This document shows positions 31,233-42,000 of a DNA stretch of 64,000 nt, piece by piece. Position numbers and translations under genes: made by a program. The notes beneath the pieces were generated by a model, which saw only the letters and a program-made list of their open reading frames with translations, was not told where the DNA came from and searched no databases. Source of the DNA: Saccharospirillum impatiens DSM 12546 (GTDB taxonomy: Bacteria > Pseudomonadota > Gammaproteobacteria > Pseudomonadales > Natronospirillaceae); NCBI RefSeq assembly GCF_000423605.1, contig NZ_AUIH01000002.1, positions 186,001 through 250,000 on the forward strand, written 5' to 3'. Each line of letters begins with the position of its first letter. Within the stretch, counting starts at the first letter, position 1.

Positions 31233-31785
31233 AGTCACGACGCAGGTCGCTGAGCTGGCTTTCGGGCACGGTCACTTCAATCTGGACTCCGGTCGAATAT
31301 TCGACCTGCTCTGGCATCAGTTGATAGCGTTCCAATAGTCGGCGAAGCTCACTTTCCAACGCAAAGGGGCAAGTAAACGCCCAGGGATGCATCGTCTCAA
31401 CCGGTACCCATTCCGCCTGCTCCAACGCTAATGAAATGACGCCTCCGTAAGCCCTGACCAGGCCACCTGCACCCAGTTTGACGCCTCCAAAATAGCGCAC
31501 CACCACAGCCAACACATTGACCAGGTGCTTGTGACTGATCACATTGAAGATGGGCTTGCCAGCGGTACCCGAGGGCTCACCATCGTCACTCATGCCGCTG
31601 TTGCCACTCACGTAAAACGCAAAACACAGATGGCGTGCGTCGGCATACTGTTTGCGCAATTCAGCCAACCGGGTCTGCACGGCTTGCGGGTCAGCGACCG
31701 GCTCTACCCAGGCCAGAAAGCGACTTTTCTTTACCTCGAGTTCCGCATAGACGGGCGCCTTGAGAGTACAACTCAACCGAACCAC
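31165..31785 (-). CDS. yigZ: YigZ/IMPACT family protein
   Basis: A 206-residue member of the UPF0029/IMPACT family. The N-terminal domain contains KKSRFLAW, FYVSGNSGMSDDGEPSGTAGKPI and VVVRYFGGVKLGAGGLVRAYG, the family signature; the C-terminal DUF1949 ferredoxin-like domain follows. A cytosolic role linked to translation or nucleotide binding is proposed for the family but not settled. It starts with GTG inside the end of the upstream GDSL-like gene (13-bp overlap), so the two are coupled, and it overlaps the acyltransferase tail to tail. Confidence 0.93.
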   Translation of the reverse strand: MVRLSCTLKAPVYAELEVKKSRFLAWVEPVADPQAVQTRLAELRKQYADARHLCFAFYVSGNSGMSDDGEPSGTAGKPIFNVISHKHLVNVLAVVVRYFGGVKLGAGGLVRAYGGVISLALEQAEWVPVETMHPWAFTCPFALESELRRLLERYQLMPEQVEYSTGVQIEVTVPESQLSDLRRDFMVLAPQRSDLIERRVRALRES

Positions 31786-32375
31786 CAGCTGCGGTCGTTG
31801 CTGACCAGATCGAATATTTTGCGGTGACCAAAAGACCCCGGGTGCAGGCGATCACCCTGGTTCAGTTCACGACGGTATTGAACGTCGTCCTGTAGCGATG
31901 TAAACAGGTCGACATAGGGTATCCTGGCCCGGGTGCACAGTTCACGATAGCCGCCATTGATGCGTTTTATCCGGCCATTCTGCGCCGGATCGTAAACCGC
32001 AGGGGGTCCAATCAGCAGTGGTTTATAGTGACCATGAACCTCTTTCAGCAACGTCGCCAGATTGTGCCAGGATGTCTTGGCTGGCAGCGGTTCCTCGCCA
32101 CGCACACCAACGGCGTCCATAAGCCCAAACGCCAGAATCAGGCGGTTATCAGCTCCGAGGGGCATCCGCGGCTCGAGCTCACCCAGGCGTTGAAGCACGG
32201 CCTCAGAATTCTGACCAACGATGCCCAGATTGTAATAGTTCAAGGGACCGTGATCGGCACGCACGCTGTCGACCAGTTGCCCGGCCCAGCCGCGGTTCTG
32301 GGTATCGCCCTCGCCACTGGCAATACCGTCGCCAAGTACACAAATATTAAGGTCTGTCAGCAATACGGTGCTCAT
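31773..32375 (-). CDS. SGNH/GDSL-hydrolase-like protein lacking the catalytic serine
   Basis: A 200-residue protein with the SGNH fold pattern. Block I reads VLGDGIASGEGD where active members have GDS, so the nucleophile Ser is Gly. Block III reads FGLMDA instead of G-ND, while block V keeps DRLHPG. Two of the four consensus catalytic positions are therefore lost, pointing to a pseudoenzyme or a changed mechanism. The start at 32375 is chosen; an in-frame ATG lies 8 codons upstream. Its stop lies inside yigZ, implying coupled translation. Confidence 0.7.
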   Translation of the reverse strand: MSTVLLTDLNICVLGDGIASGEGDTQNRGWAGQLVDSVRADHGPLNYYNLGIVGQNSEAVLQRLGELEPRMPLGADNRLILAFGLMDAVGVRGEEPLPAKTSWHNLATLLKEVHGHYKPLLIGPPAVYDPAQNGRIKRINGGYRELCTRARIPYVDLFTSLQDDVQYRRELNQGDRLHPGSFGHRKIFDLVSNDRSWWFG

Positions 32376-32553
32376 ACCATCTCTACTGCGGTGAATCATT
32401 CATGCAGTATATCGGCAAACAGCGGTGTCTTCTCCAGTCACTTGCATCACTTTACCCACTTGATGCAGCAGCAATTGCCGCATTCACCTTTTCGACGCTG
32501 GTCTGGCTGGTTATAGTGAAGCCTGTTTCCGGCCACCCTAACAAGAGTGCGTG

Positions 32554-33618
32554 ATGACCCTAAAAACGCTATCCCTGCTGACCCTGACCGTTGCCATAGG
32601 CTCGGTGCAGGCTGAAAACCTGAGACCCGCCAACTGGGTGTTGCTGCCAGCCATTGGCTCAAGCCCCGAGACCGGTTTTCAATACGGCGCCTATGTGATG
32701 CGTCAGTTCAGACAAACCAGCCTGAACCAGCCGCAGGACCGTCTCGAACTGTTGCTGCAAGGCACCGCCAAAGGCCAGTTTCAGGCCTATATCTGGCCGG
32801 ATTTTTATGTGGCCGGTGGTGACTGGAACCTATACGGTACTCTGGGCGGCAAATACTGGCCAACCCCCTACTACGAGCAAGGCAACGACTCCGGTTTCGA
32901 TGACGACGAGGAAATCTACGACCTTACGACTGTTGAAACCGAGTTCGGCGCGGCCTACCGGGTTTCGCCCACCCTGCGCCTGGGCGGCCTGGTGTTTGCC
33001 GACAATGAGACGATAGAAGACGATGCGGGCAACCCTCTGCTCAGCGGTGGTCAGCGCGGCTATGAAGGCGGTTTTTACAGCGGTCTCGGCTTAACGGCAC
33101 GGTGGGATACGCGGAACGACAGAGACTGGCCAACGGCTGGCAGTCAGGTCAGTATTACCGGTCGTCAGTATGTCGAATTTCTGGGCAGCGACAGCAATTT
33201 CGGCACCATCGAGACCGATACCAGCTACTACTTTGCCGTGGGTGACGATGTCATCGCACTCGGTGCCAATTACGATTATGGGTGTGAAACCACACCCTTT
33301 AGCCGCCTTCCCAGGCCGGAAGGTGCACGCACTTTGCGCGGTGCGGACGGCAACCTCTGGGTCGACCATCATTTACTGGGCCTGCAATCGGAATACCGCA
33401 TGACGCTTACTCAGCGCTGGGCAGTCACTGGTTTTCTGGACACGGCTCAGGTGGCCAGTGAGTTGAGCGATTTCGGTGTCGACCGGTTCCATACCAGCGT
33501 CGGCGGCGGCATTCGTTATTCGACCCTGGCCGATTCACGCTTTAATATCCGCGCAGACTTCGGTCTGGTCGATATGGAAAGCTTTGGTTTTGCGATCAGT
33601 GTCGGTGAAGCGTTTTAA
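32554..33618 (+). CDS. Outer-membrane beta-barrel protein (Omp85/surface-antigen type)
   Basis: A 354-residue protein with a signal peptide (1-21) and a run of alternating amphipathic strands ending in Phe (FAISVGEAF), the mark of outer-membrane barrels. The C-terminal part (for example RLPRPEGARTLRG and the final strands) resembles the bacterial surface-antigen domain of BamA/TamA relatives, here without POTRA domains. Function is unknown. Its TAA stop overlaps the next ATG (TAATG), coupling it to a K+ channel gene. Confidence 0.8.
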   Translation: MTLKTLSLLTLTVAIGSVQAENLRPANWVLLPAIGSSPETGFQYGAYVMRQFRQTSLNQPQDRLELLLQGTAKGQFQAYIWPDFYVAGGDWNLYGTLGGKYWPTPYYEQGNDSGFDDDEEIYDLTTVETEFGAAYRVSPTLRLGGLVFADNETIEDDAGNPLLSGGQRGYEGGFYSGLGLTARWDTRNDRDWPTAGSQVSITGRQYVEFLGSDSNFGTIETDTSYYFAVGDDVIALGANYDYGCETTPFSRLPRPEGARTLRGADGNLWVDHHLLGLQSEYRMTLTQRWAVTGFLDTAQVASELSDFGVDRFHTSVGGGIRYSTLADSRFNIRADFGLVDMESFGFAISVGEAF

Positions 33619-34523
33619 TGACTCAGCGTCGTACCGACCGGTTTCACATTCCACCCCCGGGCCCCGACAAGGGTCGGCTGGCTGAAGAGTCTCCGCCAGA
33701 GCCACTGGCTCCGTGGCGACTGGCGCTGAATGATGTCATTTTTGGGGCAGAGTCCAAGCCCGGAAAGCTGTTCGATGTGGTATTGATCATCGCCATCCTC
33801 CTCAGTGTGGCGGCGGTCATGCTCGAGACTGTCAGTTCAGTGGCAACCCGCTACCGACCCCAACTGATCGGCATTGAATGGTTCTTCACGCTCGCGTTTA
33901 CACTGGAGTACGGGTTGCGGCTGGTCAGCGTTCGCCATCCGCTGAAATACGCGACCAGCTTTTATGGCATTGTCGATTTGTTGTCGATTATCCCCACTTA
34001 TCTGAGCCTGGTGATACCCGGAATCAACTCCCTGCTGGTGATTCGAATATTACGCATTCTGCGTATTTTCCGGGTACTAAAACTGATTCGCTACGTCAGC
34101 GAAGCTGAAGTCCTGATGCAGGCACTGCGAACTGGCAAACGAAAGATCCTGGTGTTCCTGTACAGTGTCATCACCATGGTGGTGGTCTTTGGGGCCATCA
34201 TGTATCTGGTAGAAGGCCCCCAGGCCGGGTTCACATCGGTTCCCAAAAGCATCTACTGGGCCATCGTGACGTTAACCACCGTTGGCTATGGCGATATTTC
34301 ACCGGTTACTCCGTTCGGCCAACTGATTGCCTCGGCGGTCATGATCACAGGTTACGCCATCATTGCGGTGCCCACGGGTATTTATACCGCTGAACTGGCC
34401 ACGCAATTACGCGTCCAAAGAGACAACCGCGGCTGCCCCGGGTGCGGCAAAACCGGACACGAAGCCGATGCGGAGTTTTGTCGGTTTTGCGGGGAGGAGA
34501 TGGTGGACAAGGAGGAGAGTTGA
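33618..34523 (+). CDS. Voltage-gated potassium channel with C-terminal zinc ribbon
   Basis: A 301-residue six-helix inner-membrane channel. S1 begins near 52, the voltage-sensing S4 is RILRILRIFRVLKLIR (143-158), and the pore loop holds the K+ selectivity filter TTVGYGD (220-226) before S6. After S6 a short cytoplasmic tail carries four cysteines (Cys273, 276, 288, 291) as CPGCG and CRFCG, a zinc-ribbon-like module unusual on such channels. The start overlaps the stop of the barrel gene by one base. It is convergent with pobA. Confidence 0.92.
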   Translation: MTQRRTDRFHIPPPGPDKGRLAEESPPEPLAPWRLALNDVIFGAESKPGKLFDVVLIIAILLSVAAVMLETVSSVATRYRPQLIGIEWFFTLAFTLEYGLRLVSVRHPLKYATSFYGIVDLLSIIPTYLSLVIPGINSLLVIRILRILRIFRVLKLIRYVSEAEVLMQALRTGKRKILVFLYSVITMVVVFGAIMYLVEGPQAGFTSVPKSIYWAIVTLTTVGYGDISPVTPFGQLIASAVMITGYAIIAVPTGIYTAELATQLRVQRDNRGCPGCGKTGHEADAEFCRFCGEEMVDKEES

Positions 34524-34576
34524 CGGCAGTGGATATTCTTGCCTCCTGTTGAATCGGCTTAATTGCCAATCGTTCG

Positions 34577-34687
34577 CGACCGGCACCGGGTACTCCAGGG
34601 GAGGTCGCTGCAAGTACTTCAATGTAAGCTCGGCGGTCCGCATCCATGCGGACCGACGCCCTCCCCTGAAGCACCCGGTACCGATCG
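34577..34687 (-). repeat. Twin-hairpin intergenic element, copy 5 (variant)
   Basis: Outer arms 34577-34604 and 34660-34687 pair over 28 bp with 4 mismatches. Hairpin one is TAC-TTCAAT-GTA (loop 34618-34623), a changed stem and loop. Hairpin two is GGTCCGC-ATCCAT-GCGGACC (loop 34642-34647), which reads ATGGAT on minus. Loop starts are 24 nt apart. It lies between the convergent channel and pobA genes. Confidence 0.75.
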
Positions 34688-34723
34688 CTTTCTAACGTGG
34701 TTACCTGTTCTTAGTTACCGTTC

Positions 34724-35920
<1,197 letters not shown>

Positions 35921-36130
35921 TTAGGCGACTGTCGGGGTTGGGATGCATGGGCTGCGAATGCGCCACGACAGCCCACTCTCTCACTTCAATCCCCGTAAAA
36001 TCCGACAGACGTCTGGCCGATGTAGCAGTAACAGCCCGGTTTGTTATTGGCTGCGCTTTCTTATGCTGGTATTTTTAGTCGATATGGAGGGCAAAAGAAG
36101 GAACAAAATGGGCTTTTTCTTGTACTTTTG

Positions 36131-36154
36131 ATGGATAGCTGGACAATTATCCAT
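36131..36154. promoter_or_regulatory. Inverted repeat in the pobA-pobR intergenic region
   Basis: ATGGATA (36131-36137) and TATCCAT (36148-36154) are exact inverted repeats spaced by 10 bp, 23 bp before the pobR start. This is a candidate operator for PobR autoregulation or pobA activation, by position only. Confidence 0.4.
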
Positions 36155-36177
36155 TCAATAACCGACTGGGTGCCACC

Positions 36178-37050
36178 ATGGCCGAGCCAAAACCCATTCC
36201 CGTGTTCAAGCTCTATGGCGAACAGACCGCCTGGCTGACGCCGGATCTGCTGCATTGCGAGGCCATTGCCGATCGCAGCCGCCTGCACGACTGGGTGATT
36301 AAACCGCACCGTCATCGGGGGCTGTATCAATTGCTCTATCTGAATGCGGGCGAAGCCGTCTTGCAGCAGGATGCCCAACAATACCACCTCGACGCAGGCA
36401 GCCTGGTGATTGTGCCCGAGATGTCGATTCACGGCTTTGCTTTCGGTCCCGGGGCTGCGGGCTATGTCCTGACGCTGGCGCACCCGCTGGTACACCGGCT
36501 GGCGCAATCGCTGCCCGAGCTGCACGCCTTTTTCAGTGAATTTGTGCGCCACCGCATCTCGGTATCACAACGGCGCAGCGACATTGAGCGGTTGTTTGAA
36601 GTCATCAATCAGGAATACCAACGCGATGGCCTGGGCCGGCAAGTGTTGCTGGAATCCCTGCTCAGCAGCCTGTTCGTCTGGCTGCTGCGCCAGGTTCGGC
36701 CCCAGGACACGCACGATGCGCCCGCCGCCCAGGATCACTTTGGGCGCTTTACCGATCTGATCGAAGCGCAGTTCAGGGAGCCCCGGGGCGTGGCCGACTA
36801 CGCCCGGGACATCGGCATCACCGCCAACCACCTGAATGCGATCTGCCGCCAGGCGGTCAACAAACCGGCGCTGGCGCTGATTCACGAACGCCAGATACTG
36901 GAAGCAAAGCGCCGCCTGGTCTACAGCGCCCTGACCATCAACCAGATCGCCGACGAACTCGGCTTCTCCGACCCGGCTTATTTTTCGAGGTTTTTTAAAC
37001 GATTGACTGGGGTGTCACCGAAAGGGTTTCGGACTCAGGCAGGCACGTAG
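36178..37050 (+). CDS. pobR: AraC-family transcriptional regulator of pobA (PobR type)
   Basis: A 290-residue activator. An N-terminal cupin-like effector domain (about 25-120, with HRHRGLYQLLYL and GSLVIVPEMSIHGF) is followed by a C-terminal pair of helix-turn-helix motifs (about 190-288; second motif INQIADELGFSDPAYFSRFFKR). The divergent position next to pobA identifies it as the likely 4-hydroxybenzoate sensor. Its TAG stop lies in the left arm of a perfect 25-bp inverted repeat that also holds the stop of the facing gene. Confidence 0.93.
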   Translation: MAEPKPIPVFKLYGEQTAWLTPDLLHCEAIADRSRLHDWVIKPHRHRGLYQLLYLNAGEAVLQQDAQQYHLDAGSLVIVPEMSIHGFAFGPGAAGYVLTLAHPLVHRLAQSLPELHAFFSEFVRHRISVSQRRSDIERLFEVINQEYQRDGLGRQVLLESLLSSLFVWLLRQVRPQDTHDAPAAQDHFGRFTDLIEAQFREPRGVADYARDIGITANHLNAICRQAVNKPALALIHERQILEAKRRLVYSALTINQIADELGFSDPAYFSRFFKRLTGVSPKGFRTQAGT

Positions 37051-37271
37051 TGGCATGAGTTGGACATTCGCCGAATAATTTGCCAAATCAGTAATCTTTG
37101 CTTGGGTGCCAGACGGACCGCCGCGCACGCCTACTGAAGGCACGCCGTGAACCCATCCCTGGGGGCTCGAAGACAACATCCATGTTGTCTAACGGCCTTC
37201 AGTAGGCGCACCCGGCGGTCCTTGGATGATTCGTAGTTTATTGAACGCGAATGTCCAACTCATGCCACTAC
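37047..37271 (-). repeat. Twin-hairpin intergenic element, copy 6, inside a second inverted repeat
   Basis: A perfect 25-bp inverted repeat (37047-37071 and 37247-37271) encloses a 26-bp repeat with 3 mismatches (37115-37140 and 37196-37221). The core is CCC-ATCCCT-GGG (loop 37155-37160) and AGACAAC-ATCCAT-GTTGTCT (loop 37178-37183), 23 nt apart. On minus the loops read AGGGAT and ATGGAT. The TAG stop codons of both convergent genes fall in the outer arms, so the arms are partly coding. Confidence 0.85.
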
Positions 37272-38083
37272 TCGTCCGGCAGAATCCGCGCCAGCCCCTG
37301 TGCCAGGGTCGCCCTGGATAGCTCGCCGGCATGGGTGTCCATCAAGGTGCCGCTGGCGTCGTAAAACAGGGTAGTGGGGAGGCCCCGGCTGCCGATCAGG
37401 GCGGGCATGGCGGCTCGCAAATCAAACAGGCTGTGGCGCAGATTCAGTCCCTGTTCGTTGAGAAACGCCAGCCCCCGGGCCGGACTCTCGGCCTGGTTAA
37501 CGAAGATGAAGGTCACTTCCGGGTACTCTTCCTGGGCAGCCTCCAGCACCGGCATTTCACGCACACAAGGCCCGCACCAGCTCGCCCACAGATTCACCAC
37601 ACGTGGCCCGCCAGCGCCTACCACGGCCAGGTTTTGCGGCTGCCCCTGCAGATCCACCAGTTCCAGATCCGGCACGTCGGCGTTGGGGTAACCGACCATC
37701 TGTACCCCGCTCCAGATGCCCAGCCAGGCCACCACACCCGCACTCACCGCTATAGCCAGTGGCTTGCGCACATCGGCATGGCGCCAGTACCAGAACGCCG
37801 CCATCAGCACCGTGCCTGCCAGGCCAAACCAGGGATCAAAACCGCCATCGCGGATGTCGATCATGCCGAACCAGTCATCCCGGTAGAATTCAAAGTAAAG
37901 CGCGATGAACCCCACCCGTGCGAAGACGACGGTAACCAGAAAGATATCGCCCAGTTTCGACACGACTGAACTGCGGGTGCGTCGACCGACCAGGCTGCCA
38001 ACGAGTATGGCGATGCCAAACGCCAGCATGAGCATGATGTAACCGATGGGCAGACTGAAGGGGCCGATAATGACTGAGGTCAT
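37268..38083 (-). CDS. TlpA-type thiol-disulfide protein with N-terminal membrane domain
   Basis: A 271-residue protein. The first 130 residues hold four to five membrane segments (starting IIGPFSLPIGYIMLMLAFGIA) that resemble part of the Lgt prolipoprotein transferase fold without its catalytic signature. The C-terminal 135 residues form a TlpA/ResA-like thioredoxin domain facing the periplasm, with WCGPC (Cys170, Cys173) and the cis-proline region RGLPTTLF. It likely reduces or exchanges disulfides of exported proteins; the partner is unknown. Confidence 0.85.
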   Translation of the reverse strand: MTSVIIGPFSLPIGYIMLMLAFGIAILVGSLVGRRTRSSVVSKLGDIFLVTVVFARVGFIALYFEFYRDDWFGMIDIRDGGFDPWFGLAGTVLMAAFWYWRHADVRKPLAIAVSAGVVAWLGIWSGVQMVGYPNADVPDLELVDLQGQPQNLAVVGAGGPRVVNLWASWCGPCVREMPVLEAAQEEYPEVTFIFVNQAESPARGLAFLNEQGLNLRHSLFDLRAAMPALIGSRGLPTTLFYDASGTLMDTHAGELSRATLAQGLARILPDE

Positions 38084-38143
38084 GGAAAAACGAGTGTCCT
38101 GTTAGCCAGGGAGTGACAGGACACTCCCGCTTCAAAAATAGGG

Positions 38144-38860
38144 TCAGTATTCAGCGTTATGATAGACGTGTTGCACATCGTCCAGATAGTTCAACAAGTC
38201 GAGCATTTTCTCAAGCTGTTCAACATCGACGCCCTCAAGCGGCGTGGTCATCTGCGGAACAAACTGAACCTCTTCAATATCAAATTCAAGTCCTTCGAAG
38301 GCGGCGTTTAGCGCATTTCGAGTCTTGGCAAATTCAGTATGGGGGGCAAATACGGTGATTGTGCCCTCTTCCGCTTCGATATCAGTGACGTCGACATCGG
38401 CCTCAGCCAACGCTTCCAGCACGGCATCTTCGTCCGGTCCTGAAAAGCTGAAAATGGCACTGTGGTCAAACAGGTGACTTACCGCACCCGAGGCACCCAA
38501 TTTGGCTTTCACTTTGTTGAAGCAGGTACGGACATCGCCGTAAGTCCGGTTAGGGTTGTCCGTCAGGCAGTCGACGATGATCATGGTATTGCCGGGGCCA
38601 AAGCCCTCATAGCGTGCTACGGCAAAGTCTTCCCCACCGCCACCGGCCGCCTTGGTAATGGCCTTGTCGATCACATGGGCTGGCACCTGCTCTTTCTTGG
38701 CACGCTCCAACAGGGAGGCCAGTGCCAGGTTGCCAGTTGGCTCTGTACCGCCAGCTTTGGCGCACATGTATATTTCGCGGCTGTAACGGCTGTAGACCTT
38801 GGCTTTCATGTCCGAAGTCTTGGCCATGGATTCTTTTTTGTTCTGGTAGGCTCTGCCCAT
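38144..38860 (-). CDS. YebC/PmpR family regulator (YeeN type)
   Basis: A 238-residue member of the YebC/PmpR/TACO1 family. The N-terminus [15 protein letters not shown] and the core [32 protein letters not shown] and [13 protein letters not shown] are typical, and the C-terminus ends in QHVYHNAEY. Members have been described as DNA-binding regulators and as translation factors that help ribosomes at proline stretches; which applies here is open. It is the gene upstream of the TlpA-type protein on the same strand (60-bp gap). Confidence 0.92.
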   Translation of the reverse strand: MGRAYQNKKESMAKTSDMKAKVYSRYSREIYMCAKAGGTEPTGNLALASLLERAKKEQVPAHVIDKAITKAAGGGGEDFAVARYEGFGPGNTMIIVDCLTDNPNRTYGDVRTCFNKVKAKLGASGAVSHLFDHSAIFSFSGPDEDAVLEALAEADVDVTDIEAEEGTITVFAPHTEFAKTRNALNAAFEGLEFDIEEVQFVPQMTTPLEGVDVEQLEKMLDLLNYLDDVQHVYHNAEY

Positions 38861-39003
38861 GAGAAAAATACCGGGTTGTTAATCGATGGACGGCGATTCT
38901 AGTCGTATTTGCGGGTTTTCACTAGACCGGTCGCCAACCCGGGCATGTTCCCGGCTAACCGATAATTGCAGGCTACCGTATTTCTTTTCCAACTGATAAT
39001 ACG

Positions 39004-39043
39004 AAAAACAGGCCGACCCCGCGCTAATGCCAGGCCGGCCTGT
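39004..39043 (-). terminator. Intrinsic terminator downstream of chitinase 1
   Basis: On the minus strand ACAGGCCG (39036-39043) pairs with CGGCCTGT (39008-39015), followed directly by a T run. It starts 24 bases after the chitinase stop. Confidence 0.7.
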
Positions 39044-39067
39044 CGTAGAGGTACTACTGTTTTCATT

Positions 39068-42000
39068 TTACAGCGCGCAGACGTCACTCCATGATGCGTC
39101 GGTTCCCGGCTCTGCGCTGGTCCACCAACTGGCTTCCCACAGACTGCCCTCATGGGTGAGGCGGTCACCCTGAACGGCATGGCTGGGGTTTCCGTTAGCG
39201 TCGAGTTGTGGAAAGCCCGGGTAAGCGTTGACGCCCGAGGCGTCGCAAGCACCGTCGCCATTGCCACCCCCGTCTCCACCGCCGGTTTCAGGCGTGACAA
39301 CCGGCAGATTCGGGTGTTCTTGCGCCAGTCCGTATTCGTTATCGCCCAGGTGCAGGCGGTACCCTGCCGGGCCGGCAACGGGTAGGTAGTAGTTGAGCGT
39401 GATGTCGATAGATTCCCCCGGGGCAAGGGATTGCCAGGCCGGTAGCGTGAACCCGACCCGGTGAAAGGTGTTGTCCAGCCCGCCGATGTTATTGCCTGCC
39501 GCGTTGCTGCCGTCTTCCAGTACCGCAAGGTTAGCGCCACTCTGATCGGAAATATCGCTGGATGTGGCCGTCGACATGTTAAAACGGACTTCAGTGCCAC
39601 CGGGAATCTCGACGTCAGTGTGGTTGGTTAGCGTCAGTGTCGGGTTGATTGGGTAGTTGTTATCGCCGACTTTGAAATCGCTGATCCCGACCCTGACATC
39701 GATGACCTCGACGGGCGGCGCCAGGTTGGTGCTCTGCTCGGTGTCGTACCCGGCAGCCCCGGCGAAGGCGTTATAAGCGATGTCGGTCAGAGCCGTGCCC
39801 ATGTAGTATTCGCCGTTGTCGCCCCGCTCCGGGTACCAGCCGTAGTCGCCCGCCAACTCCCAGAACATGATACCGCCAACGCCCTGATCAATGACGTACT
39901 GCACCTTGGCGTTCATGGATTGCTCGTCTTCGGTGCTCAGGAAGACCCGGGTGTTCTCGTTCCACAACCAGGGGGCTTCAGCCAGACTGTCATAGTGACG
40001 CTCGTAGGTACCGGTCAGGTTCATGTCGGGGGCAAACCCGTAGTCATTGACATACTGGCCAACAATACCGGCTTCCAGGTTTTTGGCGTGCCACATCGGG
40101 TTGGAGCCGGCACCCATTTCGTTGCCACTTTCATCTTTGTCGTGCCAGAGGTTGTCGATGCCTGTCGCGCCATAACCGCAGGGGCTGTTAACGCCCGTAC
40201 CGGTCGGGCACTCTGTCTGATCGGGCAATTCAGCCGAGCCCCACAAACCGTTTATACCACCCTGAACGTTCCGGAAGCCGCGGGTGTAATAAGGCACGCC
40301 AATGTTGATGCGCCCGGCACTCATAGCCCCGCGGAAATACTTCACGGCCCAATCGGTGTTGAGGTAGCCGATACCACCATATTGTTCGGTACCGTAGACA
40401 TTGGCCGATGCCAGTTCCGCATCGCTGCCGGTATCGTAAAGCGCCGCATTATGCCCGACGTATTCATTCCAGGCACCGTGCAGGTCGTAGGTCATGATGT
40501 TGACGTAGTCGAGGTAGGGCGTTACATCGAAATCCTCCATGCCGCGCAGCAGGTAACCCGAGCTCGGTGCGGCAATGGTCAGCATATAGTGCTGGCCGTC
40601 TTCGGCGCCGGCCTGGTCAAGCTTTTCACGCAAGACGCTCATCAGCACCTGATAGGAACGCCAGAGGTCACCGCGCAGGTTATCGGCGTAGTCGAAGTCG
40701 AGCGGGTTGCCCGCACCACTCATCGATGTTGGGTATTCGTAGTCGATATCGACCCCGTCAAAGCCGTAGGTACGAATGAAATTGACGGCCGAGTCGGCAA
40801 AGGTATCGATGCCAGCGTGATTCACACTGCCATCGGCGTGCGTGGTCATGGTATAGAAACCGCCATTGTCGACGCGCTGACCGGTACTGTCGAAGTAGCC
40901 ACCGGTTTCGGCCCAGCCGCCAACCGAAATCAGCGTTTTCACGTGTGGGTGCTGCTCTTTGTATTGATTCAGCAGGTTAAAATGGCCCTGGTAGGCCAGG
41001 TTCGGGTCCATCTCGGCGCCCGGCACAGCAGGCCAGGTCAGGCCAGTAGCTGGGTTGTCCGGGTTGTTGGTGTCTCCGACGGACAATTCATTCTGGTCGT
41101 TGATGTGGGCAAACGCGTAATTAATGTGAGAGAGCTTCTCCCAGGGGATATCACTGGCAAGGTAAGCCGGCTGACCATTCTTGCCCGTTCGCCAGGAGGT
41201 GAAATACCCGATAATACGGCGGCTGTGGGTGTCGCCCAAGTCCTCACGGCCTGCTTCGTCATAGACGCTGCAATAGGGTACCTCAACACCTTCGGTTTGG
41301 TATAAGCCCTCTGGCCGGCAGCCGCTAACGACCGGACCGTCTCCGATACTGAGCTCGACGCCCGTACTGTCGGTCGTCGCGCCGTCGTCATCGGTAGCGC
41401 GGGCGAAGATGCTGTAATCGCCTTCCCGGGCCGTCCAGTTGATGCCGTAGGGTTCAAGGGTGTCGATGCCGACGCTGGCACCGCCAACGAAGAACTCGAC
41501 TGAGGTGATCTCGCCGTCACTGTCCTCTGCCTGGGCGGCAATAGAAACGGTATCGCCCAGTTGCGGGGCATCGTTGGCTGTAGGGCTGGTCAGACTGACA
41601 CTGGGTGCTGCATTACCCCCAATACCGGTGACCATGACGCTGGCCTGTGAGGTCGCGCCGTCGTCATCTGTCGCGCGCGCGGTGAGTGTGTACTCACCGG
41701 AGGTGATCGTCCAGACGGTGCTGTACGGCGGTTGATTCAGGGTATCGACCGTTGTGCCATTCGCCATAAAGCGAACACTGGCAATCGTGCCATCGACATC
41801 ACTGGCGCTGGCGGCCAGGGTCAGTTGGGTACCCGCCGGGTAAGAGCCGGCGATCGGATCGGTCAGCGACAGGCTTGGCGGTTGGTTGGGGTCGGCATTG
41901 TCGCAAACGCCGAGCCTGCTCCATTCCTGGTAGTCTCCGCTGTGTTCTGCCGGGTTCTGGTTTTGGGTCCACCAGTTGGCCTGGTAGGCTACGTCATTGT

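Noticed and set aside
39920-41305. 461-codon plus-strand frame
   Set aside because: Antisense to chitinase 1; composition mirrors that gene and no family is recognisable.
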